From Armatimonadota bacterium (GTDB lineage Bacteria; Armatimonadota; HRBIN16), in the NCBI GenBank assembly GCA_026003175.1, contig BPGT01000001.1, forward strand, positions 372,001-436,000: DNA of 64,000 nt, written 5' to 3'. The translations under genes and the position numbers were made by a program. The notes beneath the pieces are model-generated. The model was given only the letters and a program-made list of their open reading frames with translations, was not told the origin of the DNA and did not search any database. Shown here piece by piece: positions 52,674 to 62,473 of the stretch. Every line of letters begins with the position of its first letter. Position 1 is the stretch's first letter.

Positions 52674-53462
52674 CTACTCCATCGAGAAGGTATAGTAGGT
52701 CTTGTACCAGACGGTCTGCCCGTTCTCAACGGTCGAGGACAGGTAGCGCTCCGAGTTGCGAGCGATGCGCTTGGCATGTCCATCCAAGAACACGTAGTTG
52801 GCGCCGTCCTGGTGCACGAACGCCGACTCGCAACCCAGCACGATCACAAAGTAGCCGCCACCCACCATGGTGATACCATCACCGATCAGAACGGTCTCGG
52901 CGGGGCGCCTCACCTCAGGCATATAGCGGGTTAAACCACCCATATCTGGCGGATATGCCAGGCTACCGGCGTACTGGTAGTACGGGTCCTGCTGGGTGCC
53001 GCTGCCCGCGCGGGTTGCCATCTGGAAGGTGATTGCATAGTGTGACCACACTTCCACCGGTGGCCAGAAATCATCCAGCTCGCCCGGGTAGCAATCAGGA
53101 GCGTCCGCACCCTTCTTGATGGACTCCGGGTTACCGGAAGGGCAGGCAAATACGCCAGAGGGGGGGTTAGTTCCACCGTTCTTCACATACGGCTGCAACA
53201 GACCGGTCCACAGGCGCTGAGCGCGCGGTTCACCGGAGTAGTTTGCACGTCGCAGCTAGGGCACGATAGCCTCGTCATAGTCTTGGGCATACATGAGCAC
53301 AGCCGTGCCCATCTGCTTGCAGTTGCTCAAGCATCCGGCAGCACGTGCTTTCTCGCGTGCCTGAGCAAAGACAGGGAACAGGATGGCTGCCAGTATCGCG
53401 ATAATCGCGATAACTACCAGCAGCTCAATCAGTGTGAACGCGAAACGTCTCGCGTGATGCAT
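52674..53462 (-). pseudogene. DUF1559-like prepilin with an in-frame TAG stop
   Basis: From ATG 53462 (RBS GAGGAGG) a type IV prepilin leader [20 protein letters not shown] is followed by [19 protein letters not shown] and [15 protein letters not shown] at 53256-53258 interrupts the frame, which then continues in the same phase as LRRANYSGEPRAQRLWTGLL and on to a normal C-terminus with VFLDGHAKRIA and KTYYTFSME. The codon fits TGG (Trp) changed by one base. The two parts total 262 codons, the expected length. Loss of function, readthrough or a base-call error are all possible. The small lipoprotein follows. Confidence 0.72.
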
Positions 53463-53609
53463 CGGTTCGACCTCCTCAAAAGTTTCAGGATTTTCATCAG
53501 CACCGTTGGGATGATGCCCAATACAAAGGGTTCCTTCGTTGGGGGAACACTCCCGCGGCAAAGCAGGTAGTAGACACAGTACACCCTGAACGATTCAGCC
53601 TTTGCTATG

Positions 53610-53638
53610 ATTCTAACGGCGTCTGCAGATTTTGTCAA
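53610..53638 (-). promoter_or_regulatory. promoter of the interrupted prepilin gene
   Basis: On the minus strand TTGACA (plus 53633-53638), a 17-base spacer and TAGAAT (plus 53610-53615). The predicted leader is about 140 nt. Confidence 0.65.
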
Positions 53639-53749
53639 GAGGTGAATCGAAAAATCCGCAATTTTTGCAGTTTAAGCGAAAAAATGTTTGAAAGAGACAA
53701 TTTTGTACGCGCAATCACGATTATTTGCTTAAGAAGCTATTTGTGAGTA

Positions 53750-53798
53750 CAGCAGGAGGGTGCTGTTGACATTTCGCAGACAGACCACCCTCCTGCTG
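53750..53798 (-). terminator. long-stem hairpin after the metalloprotease gene
   Basis: A 13-bp perfect stem with a 23-base loop lies 6 bp beyond the stop. No U-run follows, so termination is uncertain. Confidence 0.4.
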
Positions 53799-53803
53799 GA
53801 ACT

Positions 53804-56800
53804 TTACCTGCGCGGAAGAACGGTTGTGGGTGCAGGTTCTGAAGCGGAACCGATAGTGTATTGCGCACGGAGCACGCGATCGATCTCGCTGAGCATTTCG
53901 TCGAGATGAATGCGCGTCGCGGTATCCAGCGGTCGGTTGCGCACCGCCTGTATCTGGTTCTTTAAACGGCGCAGGTGATAGCGAGCCAGCATCTTCGCAT
54001 CGTCCGGCGCCTCCGAATCGGGGTTGACCAGCATGTCCGCCAGCGTGCGCAGGTACGTCCGCTGCAGCAGTCTGCGCAGCGCGGGCACGCTGGTGCCGTT
54101 GATGATTTCCGCATTGATCGCGTTACTGACCTGCTCGAAGAGCGCGGTCATGCTCAGAGTCTCGTCCGGCTTGCGTGCCTTGAACTCGTTGTTGGCAATC
54201 TGGCTGAGCGTTTGCTCGCTGAAGAGCCGACGCAGGGTGTGCACCTGAATGCCGGAGAGTGTATCCCGCACCGGCGCGTCCAGGCGAGGGCGGCTGTTAA
54301 GGAAGCTGGCATAGTCCGGGTAGGGGTCTGGAGCCAGCTTCAGATACACCTCTTTGGGGAAATTGAACGCCTTGGGCGAAAAGACGTACTGCGTCAACAG
54401 TGCCAGCGCGCGCTTTTGCTCGGCGGCGCTGAGACGGTACCACGGGCGGTTTCTCGTTCGGATCGCCGCGATGGTTCTGGTGCAAGCGCACGCCCCCGAT
54501 GTAGCGCGAGACCACGTTTGCCGCACGCGCATACATCGAGAGCAATCCGTTGAAACTGCGGGTCAGCTCATAGTAGTTCTCGCCGGACTTTACCGCTTTC
54601 GCGGGCAGCTGGGGTATCATCCGGCTCACATCTCTGAAGATGGTTGCCCAGTACTCCAGCGGGTCCTTGCCCAGGTCAAAACGGGTAATCAGTGGGTCTA
54701 CGTTGTCAGCGAACTCGTCGCCCATGTACGCCAGTCCCGGCTCCGTGCAACGGCGGGCAATCGCACGCAACATGGGCAGTTCCGCCTCAGGGGAGGCCAC
54801 TTTGCTGGGCTTGTAGCCGTACTCTATCGCCCAGTAGTCGTACACGCCTAGTCCGTGTGTCCAGTACGCCGAGTGTGGCGAGTGCAGCGCGATGATGTTC
54901 ACCGGGGTATAATCCATCACCGAGGCTGTCATGCCCAGGTGGTTGATCCGGTCAGCGTTTGCCAAATCCGCGGTGGAATGCAGCGTGCTGGCAACGAAGT
55001 TATGGCGCAACCCCAGGATGTGCCCCATCTCGTGTGCCACGACCTCGCGGATGTACTGCTTCACGTACTCCGACTCCGAGATGCGTGTGGACCGTGGCGA
55101 CTGCATCAGCTTCATCGCCGTGGCACCGAACCACGCCTGATATGCCGCCTCTTCTGCCATGTTGCACAGGAAGGGGTTCGTAGGCAATGGTTCGGGGTCA
55201 AACGCACTGAGCGGGTTCACCATGCGCTTGAACTCGGTGCGGGCGAAGCGCGTCATGTTGGCGTCTACAGTGATACTGGCGTTGAGGATCTGCCCAGTGA
55301 GCGGGTTCGCACGGAACAGCGCCACGGCGTAGCCCGAGGAGGGTGAGGTTACCCAACGAATGACGTTGTAGCGCATGTCGGCATGGTCCCAGTCGGCGTC
55401 ATCGGGCATCTGCTTGACCACGATAGCATCTTTGAAGCCGACGCGCTCGAGCGCCTTGTTCCACCAGAGAATGCCTTCGCGCACCGCCTCCCGATATTCA
55501 GTTGGTATCGCGTTGTCCAGCCAGAAGACGATAGGCTGCTTCGGAGGCGAGAGCGCAGCGTCAGGGTCGGCTTTTTCCAGATGCCAGCGCAGGATATAGC
55601 GCGTAGTCTGATCGTCCTTGTCCTGCGTAAAGTCCTGAAATTCGGTGACGAAGTAGCCGACACGTGGGTCCGCCAGTCGTGGACGGTAGCCGTTCTCGGG
55701 CAGGAAGAAGAGGTTGTAGGTGATATCCAGGGGCAAACTGCGCGGGTCAGCGAGCGGTGCACCGGAGCTCATGCCTGGAATGGAGAAGGGCGAGCTGCCA
55801 CCACCACCTCCTGCGCGCACCAGATGGTAAGCGGTTTGCACTACTAGATTGTTGGGAAAGTTCTTGATAGCGCTGATGACCGTCTTCTCGCGGTCGATGC
55901 TGTATGCTCCACCTGCTGCCTGCGCCAGTCGGGTAATCTGCGCGATGTCCGAGCGGAACAGGTCACTGATGTTAATCAGCAGGCTCTTGCGCCCTTCGCT
56001 GCGCGCCTCGATGCGGAACGACTCCAGATAGGCATCCGCAAAGGAACGCTTCACTGCACGCGCAATAGGTTGATGTTCGTCGGCACGGAAGCGGATATTG
56101 GGTACAACGAACAGAATCTGCTCGTCGCGCTTGACAAACTTGAAGAGGATATCGTCAATGGGATTGCCAGCGGCGAGCGAATAGCCTCCCGTGCCTGTGC
56201 TCTGCGTCACCTGCAGCAGCATCAGCCTGTCCAGCTGGTCTTCGCGAATCTCCAGGTAGATAGTGTCCTTGCCCGCCTCCTTCTTGCGGTAGAGAGTGAA
56301 CACACCCTCTATCTTCTCGTAGTCCTTCACCACTTCTTCGATGCTCTTCTCCTTCTTTTTGGGAGCTTCGGCAGGTTGGGCAGCCGCCGCCGCTCCACCG
56401 ATGGGGCTACCTCCCGTGCGCTCCGCGCGAAGCGTGCCGTTGAAGGTAGGAGCTTGTTCCGAAGGGGCGAAGGGGAAGTTTTCCACCTGCAGGTTCATCA
56501 CCACAATGTCTCCGGAGGCGACCTCCACCCATACCTCGCCCTGCAGGCTCATGTTCTTTTCCCTGCCCGTCTCGCGATAGGTATAGCGCAGTTTGGCTGT
56601 ATCCACACCTCTAGTCTTCTCCAGGGCGAGCAGTTCGTACTCGGCTACCGCGCTGGGGGTGCCCTTTTCGGCGTCCTCCCTATATTCGCGCGTCCACTTA
56701 TCGCCAACGCCGACCGGATTGGGCGAAAAGACTATCTGGGTGGACTGCATCAAGCGCAGCTGCGCCTTACGCTCTGCTTCGGTGGGTTCACGTCCACCTT

Positions 56801-57164
56801 CCCATTTCACCGAAACCAGCGTGCCATCGGGTTTGGTGACGGTAATGGTGCGTCGCTTGCTCGATTCCTCGGAGGCGGGCATCTTCTGACCGTTGAGGGT
56901 CATCTCCACCTCTTCGTCTACCGATTGGCGCGTGATTTCGCCCGAGGCAGAAACATCGAGGATTTCGTCTACAGAGGTTTGCTTGATGAGCACCTGAATC
57001 TTCTGTCCACCGAACTCGCTGCTGAGATCGGCTTCCAGACGGTAGGTCATCTTCTGACCTTTTTGGGCTTTATACTGCAGAGACACTTTCTCTTGTGCCG
57101 TCGCGGCTATGGCCACCAGTAGCCAGAGCACGACGAGAATCGCCGATGCGAATGTCCGTTTCAT
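53804..57164 (-). pseudogene. secreted zinc metalloprotease (DUF5117/DUF4953 type) split by a frameshift
   Basis: From ATG 57164, with a signal peptide (MKRTFASAILVVLWLLVAIA), the frame runs 900 residues: an N-terminal domain of about 270 residues, the DUF5117-like part (YEKIEGVFTLYRKKEAGKDT) and the metzincin-type site VVAHEMGHILGLRH with SVMDY (Met-turn region). Near 54434 the frame shifts: NEKPPVVP continues in the next frame as LSAAEQKRALALLTQYVFSP and runs to 53804, a C-terminal domain typical of the family. Removing one base at about 54434 gives 1,119 residues with no stop. The catalytic HExxHxxGxxH is intact and lies before the shift. The pattern fits one extra base, biological or technical. 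Confidence 0.75.
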
Positions 57165-57247
57165 ACCTCTTCCCCTTGTGTGCTGTATGGAGTTACGCTA
57201 TAGATTATGGCATATTCCGCGGTAGTCACGCTCACGCGCTGGTATGG

Positions 57248-57253
57248 TATAAT
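57248..57253 (+). promoter_or_regulatory. -10-like TATAAT upstream of the coiled-coil gene
   Basis: A perfect TATAAT lies 19 bp before the ATG at 57273. The -35 is unclear, so only the -10 is supported. Confidence 0.4.
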
Positions 57254-57272
57254 AGGCTCAGGTGAGCAGAAG

Positions 57273-58136
57273 ATGCCTTTTACCATCAACGAGTTTGAAG
57301 ACTTGTTACAAATCCTGCAACAGCACCCTGAGTGGCGTGCGAGGCTGCTGGACAACTTGTTGGGAGAGGAGTTTCTTGCCCTGCCCCATCAAGTGCAGTT
57401 GCTCATTCAGGCACAGCAACGCACAGATGAGCAGCTGGCTGCCCTTACCGCAGAAGTTCGTGTGCTGGTGGAGTCGCAGAAGCGGCTTGCTGAGGAATTT
57501 GCCTCCTATCGGTTGCAGACAGACCAGTCCATCCGCGAACTGGTGGAGTCGCAGAAGCAACTTGCTGAGGAATTTGTCGCATACCGTGCGCAGACTGACG
57601 CTCGCTTTGCCGAACTGTCTGAGACGGTGCGCGAACTGGCGGAAGCGCAGAAGAAGCTGACAGAGGAGTTCATTGCCTACCGGAGCAGTACTGACCGTCG
57701 CCTCGATGAAATTAGCAAGGAGCTCAGGAATCTCGCTGCGCGTGTGGGTATGAGCCTGGAAGAGGAAGCGGAAGATATGGTCTGGTGGGTACTAAAGCAG
57801 AAGGGCTACCGTTTTGCGGCTGGGTATCGGTCGGCACGCTTTGATGGGGAAGTGGACGTTGTGCTGATTGGTGAAACCCCTGAAGGCGAGAGTATCTCGG
57901 TGGTGATTGAAAGCAAAACCCGTCTTGGCAAAGGTGATGTTTACGCCTGGGCACAAAGGGTTCAGTCTGACAGTTTTCGCCTTGGGATGCAGGCAGCAGG
58001 TTTTAGCCCTCCGTATCTGCCTTACCTGTTTGCCATGCGCCCAGACCCTGCAGCAGTAGAAGCTGCTAAAGAATCTGGGATAGGGCTGGTGAACACCCGG
58101 GGCGAGGTGGTGGAAGGCACACTCGTTATCCGCTAG
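57273..58136 (+). CDS. coiled-coil protein with C-terminal PD-(D/E)xK nuclease-like domain (DUF3782-like)
   Basis: A 287-aa cytoplasmic protein. Residues 1-30 form a helical head (MPFTINEFEDLLQILQQHPE). Residues of about 60-150 hold three near-identical 28-residue coiled-coil repeats of the form VESQKxLAEEFxxYRxQTD. The C-terminal 120 residues read GYRSARFDGEVDVVLIG, then VVIESKTRLGKGDVYAWAQR, matching the D...ExK arrangement of restriction-endonuclease-like folds. Related DUF3782 proteins are abundant in thermophilic bacteria but uncharacterised; nuclease activity is only inferred. Its last 11 bp overlap the convergent Mo enzyme gene. Confidence 0.7.
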   Translation: MPFTINEFEDLLQILQQHPEWRARLLDNLLGEEFLALPHQVQLLIQAQQRTDEQLAALTAEVRVLVESQKRLAEEFASYRLQTDQSIRELVESQKQLAEEFVAYRAQTDARFAELSETVRELAEAQKKLTEEFIAYRSSTDRRLDEISKELRNLAARVGMSLEEEAEDMVWWVLKQKGYRFAAGYRSARFDGEVDVVLIGETPEGESISVVIESKTRLGKGDVYAWAQRVQSDSFRLGMQAAGFSPPYLPYLFAMRPDPAAVEAAKESGIGLVNTRGEVVEGTLVIR

Positions 58137-60210
58137 CCATCGCTGCGTCCACCTTCTCCACCTGAACATAGCACGTGTGGAACGTTGAACCGCCTCCCAT
58201 GTCAGCCAACCTGTCGGAGGTCAGGGTGTTCACATTACGTCCCCCCGGGCTATCCCGGTGCCACCACAGGGAGGGTGACCATGTGGTGCCTGGGCGCACA
58301 TGCTCTGCGCTGACCATCGCCCGCAGCAGCACCTCCCCACGCTGGTTGTAGACTCGCACCCAATCACCTTGCTGAATACCTCGCGCCTCGGCGTCTTGTG
58401 GATGCATCCAGAGACGCGGTTCCCGCTCGCCCTTTTGCATCCGCTCCAGGTTGGCGAAAGAGGTGTTCAGGAAATGGTGCGCGGCAGGCGTCATCAACTT
58501 CAGGGGATAGCGCGTTCGGTCCACATCAGGCTCTTCGGCAGGGGTGTACACAGGCAGAGGGTCGTAGCCGTCCCGCTTTGCCCGCTCCGAGTATAGTTCT
58601 ATTTTGCCCGAAGGGGTGTGGAAGCGTGGCTCACTGTGTAGATAAGGAGCGAACGGGTCGGAGGGTGTTTTGAGCTTGGCGAAGCCGTGTTCCAGTAAGT
58701 ATTCATAAGTTATCCCCTGCAGATAGGGGTGGTCGCTGTCCAGCGCCTGACGGATAATCTCTTCGGCGGTGTCGTGGAAGCACTGCTCCTGAAAGCCCAT
58801 CCGTCGTGCCAGCTCGGAGAGCACATCCCAGTTTGGGCGACTCTCGCCCAGTGGCGGAATAGCTGGCTGGTTCAACTGCACGTACAAATGCCCGTATGAT
58901 GTGTGCAGGTCCAGATGCTCCATCTGCGTGGTAGCAGGTAACACGATGTCCGCCAGGCGGGCGGTATCTGTCCAGAGTTGTTCGTGCACGACGGTAAACA
59001 GGTCTTCGCGCAACATGCCCTCTATCACGCGGTTACTGTTGGGGGCGACCGCAGCCGGATTGGAATTGTACACGTAGAGCGCCATAATCGGCGGGTCGTC
59101 CAGCGTCAGCAGCGCATCGCCCAGCTGGTTCATGTTCACCGCGCGCGGGGTACCCTGTAGCAAATCGGGACGTTTCACTGCCTTCATGTTGAGGGGAAAG
59201 TGTGCGCTGGTGGAAAGTAGAAGCCCCCCGCCTAGCTCCCGCCACGCCCCGATGATTGCGGGTAAACAGGTAATCGTGCGCACCATCATGCCGCCGTTAG
59301 CGTTGCGGGCGATACCGTAGCCCAGTCGGATGGCGGACGGGCGTTGGGTGGCGTAGGTGATGGCGAGGCGTTCTATATCCTCTGCGGGGACGCCCGTTAT
59401 TTGAGCCACTGTGCCCGGAGCATATTCGTGCATGACCTGTTCGCGAAGCGCCTCCCAGCCGACGGTGTATTTCCGTAGGAACTCTTCGTCATGTAGCCGT
59501 TCGCGGAAGATCACATGCATCATGCCCAGCGCAAGCGCGCTGTCCGTGCCGTGTTCGAGGTGCACATGCCAGTCGGCGCATTCGGCAGTGCGGGTGCGGA
59601 AGGGGTCTATCACAATGAGCATTGCTCCATGCTTTTGCGCCTCTCGCAGGATAGCCATCTGGTGCGTGCAGGTGCTAGCAGGGTTCATACCCCATACAAT
59701 GATCGTCTTCGCATATATCAGGCTTTCGGGATCAATTCCTCCCGACCAGCCCATCGTGTAGCCGTATCCGGCCTCGGCAGCGGTAGAGCATATCGTGCGC
59801 AGAAGACGGCTAGCGCCCAGCCGATTCCACAGACGTCCATCACAGGCAGACATGTTCACCACGCCCATCGTGCCTGCGTAGGAGTAGGGCAGAATGGCTT
59901 CCGCACCGTACGTGTCGATAATCTGCTTCCACCGCGCGACGATGGTGTCCATCGCTTCCTCCCACGAAATGCGCTCAAACCTGCCTTCGCCTTTCGCACC
60001 CACGCGCTTGTGGGGATACAGTACGCGGTCGGAGCTATACACCCGCTCCTCGTAGTGAGCCACTTTGCAACACAGGTAACCGCGTGTAACCGGGTGGTCG
60101 GGATTACCGCGCACGCCCAGTAGCTGACCGTTCCTGACGATTGCAATCATCGAGCAGGTATCCGGGCAGTCGTGCGGGCAAACGGTCTTCACTTCGCGAA
60201 TCTCGGACAT
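58126..60210 (-). CDS. molybdopterin (bis-MGD) oxidoreductase of the DMSO-reductase family
   Basis: A 694-aa catalytic subunit, cytoplasmic because no signal or Tat motif is present. The N-terminus has the [4Fe-4S] site VCPHDCPDTCSM with the fourth Cys in TRGYLCCKVA. Domain markers are YSYAGTMGVVNMSACDGRLW, IIVWGMNPASTCTHQMA, PSAIRLGYGIARNANGG, and the MGD-binding C-terminal part with HHFLNTSFANLERMQ and VRVYNQRGEVLLRAMVS. It resembles formate-dehydrogenase-like or thiosulfate/biotin-sulfoxide-type enzymes; the substrate cannot be assigned. ATG 60210 has CGGAGA eight bases upstream. No partner subunits are adjacent; the cytochrome-FeS-NrfD set is 7 kb away on the other strand. Confidence 0.85.
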   Translation of the reverse strand: MSEIREVKTVCPHDCPDTCSMIAIVRNGQLLGVRGNPDHPVTRGYLCCKVAHYEERVYSSDRVLYPHKRVGAKGEGRFERISWEEAMDTIVARWKQIIDTYGAEAILPYSYAGTMGVVNMSACDGRLWNRLGASRLLRTICSTAAEAGYGYTMGWSGGIDPESLIYAKTIIVWGMNPASTCTHQMAILREAQKHGAMLIVIDPFRTRTAECADWHVHLEHGTDSALALGMMHVIFRERLHDEEFLRKYTVGWEALREQVMHEYAPGTVAQITGVPAEDIERLAITYATQRPSAIRLGYGIARNANGGMMVRTITCLPAIIGAWRELGGGLLLSTSAHFPLNMKAVKRPDLLQGTPRAVNMNQLGDALLTLDDPPIMALYVYNSNPAAVAPNSNRVIEGMLREDLFTVVHEQLWTDTARLADIVLPATTQMEHLDLHTSYGHLYVQLNQPAIPPLGESRPNWDVLSELARRMGFQEQCFHDTAEEIIRQALDSDHPYLQGITYEYLLEHGFAKLKTPSDPFAPYLHSEPRFHTPSGKIELYSERAKRDGYDPLPVYTPAEEPDVDRTRYPLKLMTPAAHHFLNTSFANLERMQKGEREPRLWMHPQDAEARGIQQGDWVRVYNQRGEVLLRAMVSAEHVRPGTTWSPSLWWHRDSPGGRNVNTLTSDRLADMGGGSTFHTCYVQVEKVDAAMASG

Positions 60211-60561
60211 AGTCGGTTTCTCCGAGCAATTTAGTGATGCTAGTATAGCGCATCTAATCCGCTGTATGCAAATCGGTGGGATGTGCAAAGGCAACCAAAC
60301 CAAGAACACCACCGACTACCCAAGAGCGTTCCCTTTCTCAGGCGCTGCAGAGCCTCTTTCGGGATGGATGGAACAACGACAACACAGAATGTGTGGATAC
60401 TTACTATACTGTAACTTTTTATTCAACATTCCAAAATTTTTCCCAAAAATTATCTCAAACTACTTGACTCTTTAGTCATAAACATCTATACTTATAGTAA
60501 CACAGTTCTATAACGCTTTAACGCGATTTTCATCCCGTTTCGCAAACGGAAGAGGCACAGC
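60211..60561. other. 351-bp divergent spacer with regulator promoter
   Basis: No coding signal is seen. The left part is unremarkable, the right part (60400-60500) is very A/T rich and holds the regulator promoter (60464-60492) and an overlapping TGACT-N4-AGTCA dyad at 60465-60478. Confidence 0.5.
60464..60492 (+). promoter_or_regulatory. promoter and possible autoregulatory operator of the GntR/LacI regulator
   Basis: TTGACT at 60464-60469, a 17-base spacer and TATACT at 60487-60492. A TGACT-N4-AGTCA inverted repeat (60465-60478) overlaps the -35, a suitable place for repression. Confidence 0.6.
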
Positions 60562-61623
60562 GTGCAAATCAAACACGTATGGGTGAGACAGCAGGTGCTG
60601 GAGGAAATCCAGCAGGGGCGGTACGACGACCGTCTGCCAACAAAGCAACAGCTTGCTGAACGATTCGGGGTAAGCATTGGCACGGTGTCGCGTGCGCTTG
60701 AAACCCTCTGCCAGGAAGGATGGCTGGAGTACAGGCGAGGGGCGGGCATCTATGCCTGCGTATCTGCGCCCCCACGCACCAGGCAGGTTGCTTTCGTAGT
60801 GAGCTCACCTGCTGATGTGGTGGAGCACACCTATCATGGCCCTCTCTTCCGTGCCCTGTGCGACGTATGCGCCGAGTCAGACATCAACTTGATGGTGGCG
60901 CCAACACCTGTGGACGAATGGGCGCTCTTACCCGAACGCTATCCCAAAATCGCCCTCTATGTGGTGGCTCCTCCGGTGAACAGCTTGAGCGTGCTGGCAT
61001 CCCTCTGGCAAAAGGGCGTTCCGCTAGTGGCGGTTGGGGCGTCGTGGCAGGAGGAAGTGGTCTTTCCCACAGTGGACAGCGACAACCGGGGCGGTGCACG
61101 ACGGGGAGTAGAGTATCTGCTGCACCTTGGTCACCGGCGTATTGCGTACATCAACGGCTCGGAGAACAGCACCAACTGTCGCGATCGACTGGCGGGGTAT
61201 CTGGATGCACTGCAGGCGTGGAGTATTCAGGCAGACGAGCGTTGGATCATCCGCCCCGACGATGACACGCACCTTTCGCCATCCGCACGGAACGCGCTGA
61301 TGGACCTCTTGCTGATGCCGGAACGCCCAACGGCGATATTTTGCGCAGGCTACTTTCTGGCGTTGGACGTGATAGCTCTTGCGGAACAGCTGGGCATCGC
61401 CGTTCCGCGCCAGCTGAGCATACTGGGCACCGACGACCCGGTATCGGCACGTTACCTGAATCCGCCGCTCACCACCCTGCGCCAGCCACTGTACCAGATG
61501 GGCAGACGAGCGGCAGATGTGTTGTTGCGGAACCTTTCACGTCGTGCCGTACCGGAAAGGGTGCACGCAAAGCTGCCGGTAGAGCTGGTCACACGCGCCT
61601 CGTGCGCGCCACCGGGGCACTAA
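60562..61623 (+). CDS. hybrid GntR-LacI transcriptional regulator
   Basis: A 353-aa regulator with a GntR-type winged helix (LPTKQQLAERFGVSIGTVSR, then ALETLCQEGWLEYRRGAGIY) joined to a LacI/periplasmic-binding-protein-type sensor (FPTVDSDNRGGARRGVEYLL, HLGHRRIAYINGSENS, PTAIFCAGYFLALDVIALAE, LSILGTDDPVSARYLNPPLT). This AraR-like layout binds a sugar ligand. It starts at GTG 60562 with GAAGAGG seven bases before. It precedes a prepilin gene; the partial sugar-acid dehydratase lies 1.5 kb away on the other strand and may be a target. Confidence 0.88.
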   Translation: MQIKHVWVRQQVLEEIQQGRYDDRLPTKQQLAERFGVSIGTVSRALETLCQEGWLEYRRGAGIYACVSAPPRTRQVAFVVSSPADVVEHTYHGPLFRALCDVCAESDINLMVAPTPVDEWALLPERYPKIALYVVAPPVNSLSVLASLWQKGVPLVAVGASWQEEVVFPTVDSDNRGGARRGVEYLLHLGHRRIAYINGSENSTNCRDRLAGYLDALQAWSIQADERWIIRPDDDTHLSPSARNALMDLLLMPERPTAIFCAGYFLALDVIALAEQLGIAVPRQLSILGTDDPVSARYLNPPLTTLRQPLYQMGRRAADVLLRNLSRRAVPERVHAKLPVELVTRASCAPPGH

Positions 61624-61698
61624 ACAGGTAGCAATCGTCCGCTAAGGTGGACGTTAGCGATAAACACAACAAAACTCGTTCGAGGAGGTCGTTTCACC

Positions 61699-62454
61699 AT
61701 GCGACGCAGCGGTTTCACGCTGATTGAGCTGCTCGTAGTTATCGCGATCATCGCGATACTAGCAGCGATTCTGTTCCCTGTGTTCTCGCAGGCACGCGAG
61801 AGCGCACGCAAGACAGCCTGTCTGTCCAACACCAAGCAGATTGGTCTGGCAGTCAACATGTACGTGCAAGACTACGACGAAACCTTCTTCCCGCAGCCAT
61901 GGCCTGGTGGCTGCCCGGACCTGGGTTATTTCACTACCAACCCTGCTCATCCCAAGCAGCACTGGGCAACAATGATTTACCCGTACGTGAAGAACGGTGG
62001 GTTGTTCGACTGTCCCAGCTATTCGGGCACGACCTACGTCGCTTCGTATGCCCTATGGGTCTGCGGGGACCCGGACAGGAAGCGCATCGTGCCGTTCGTG
62101 GAGTACGGCATCAATGAGCTTATTCTTGGCAGTAGCACCGGCGTATCTCTGGCGGCAATTCAGTCACCTGCAAACATTGGCATCATTGCCGACAACAACT
62201 ATATCTTCAGCTGGCGCAACTGCTTGTTGGGCCCGCTAGACAGCCAGCCCCGTTTCTACTGGCCGGAAGGACGCGGCGGCTGGGAGTTCTATCAGGGCAA
62301 CCCACGCCACCAGGGCGGCATGAACTTCGTGTACGCTGATGGGCACTCGAAATGGGCACGGTCCGCCAACAATCCCAATCCGAAGCCGGACCGTCCATAC
62401 GAGTGGGGATACTATCCGGTGCTGATGTCAGACGATACCTGCACACCTCCGTAA
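61699..62454 (+). CDS. DUF1559-like prepilin protein
   Basis: A 251-aa prepilin with leader [20 protein letters not shown], helix continuation [19 protein letters not shown] and [20 protein letters not shown], and C-terminal [20 protein letters not shown] few cysteines are present in the body. RBS GAGGAGGTCGTTTCACC. Between the regulator stop and this start is a CGCTAA / TTAGCG hairpin (about 61640-61660) and no promoter, so it may read through from the regulator. A small membrane-protein gene follows by 19 bp. Confidence 0.87.
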   Translation: MRRSGFTLIELLVVIAIIAILAAILFPVFSQARESARKTACLSNTKQIGLAVNMYVQDYDETFFPQPWPGGCPDLGYFTTNPAHPKQHWATMIYPYVKNGGLFDCPSYSGTTYVASYALWVCGDPDRKRIVPFVEYGINELILGSSTGVSLAAIQSPANIGIIADNNYIFSWRNCLLGPLDSQPRFYWPEGRGGWEFYQGNPRHQGGMNFVYADGHSKWARSANNPNPKPDRPYEWGYYPVLMSDDTCTPP

Positions 62455-62473
62455 GGCGGGTGGGGTGAACACC

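Larger units (their letters stand above)
53463..53803. other. 341-bp spacer with prepilin promoter and a downstream hairpin of the metalloprotease gene
   Basis: No gene is seen. It carries the minus-strand prepilin promoter (53610-53638) and a 13-bp hairpin at 53750-53798 (CAGCAGGAGGGTG / CACCCTCCTGCTG, 23-base loop) just after the metalloprotease stop. The stretch 53630-53740 is notably A/T rich. Confidence 0.5.

Noticed and set aside
56070-57122. A long plus-strand frame of about 350 codons inside the metalloprotease gene.
   Set aside because: It mirrors the codon pattern of the minus-strand gene with signal peptide, so it is a shadow.
60211-60480. Short plus-strand frames in the spacer before the regulator.
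   Set aside because: They lack RBS and protein-like composition, and the region is A/T-rich promoter sequence.
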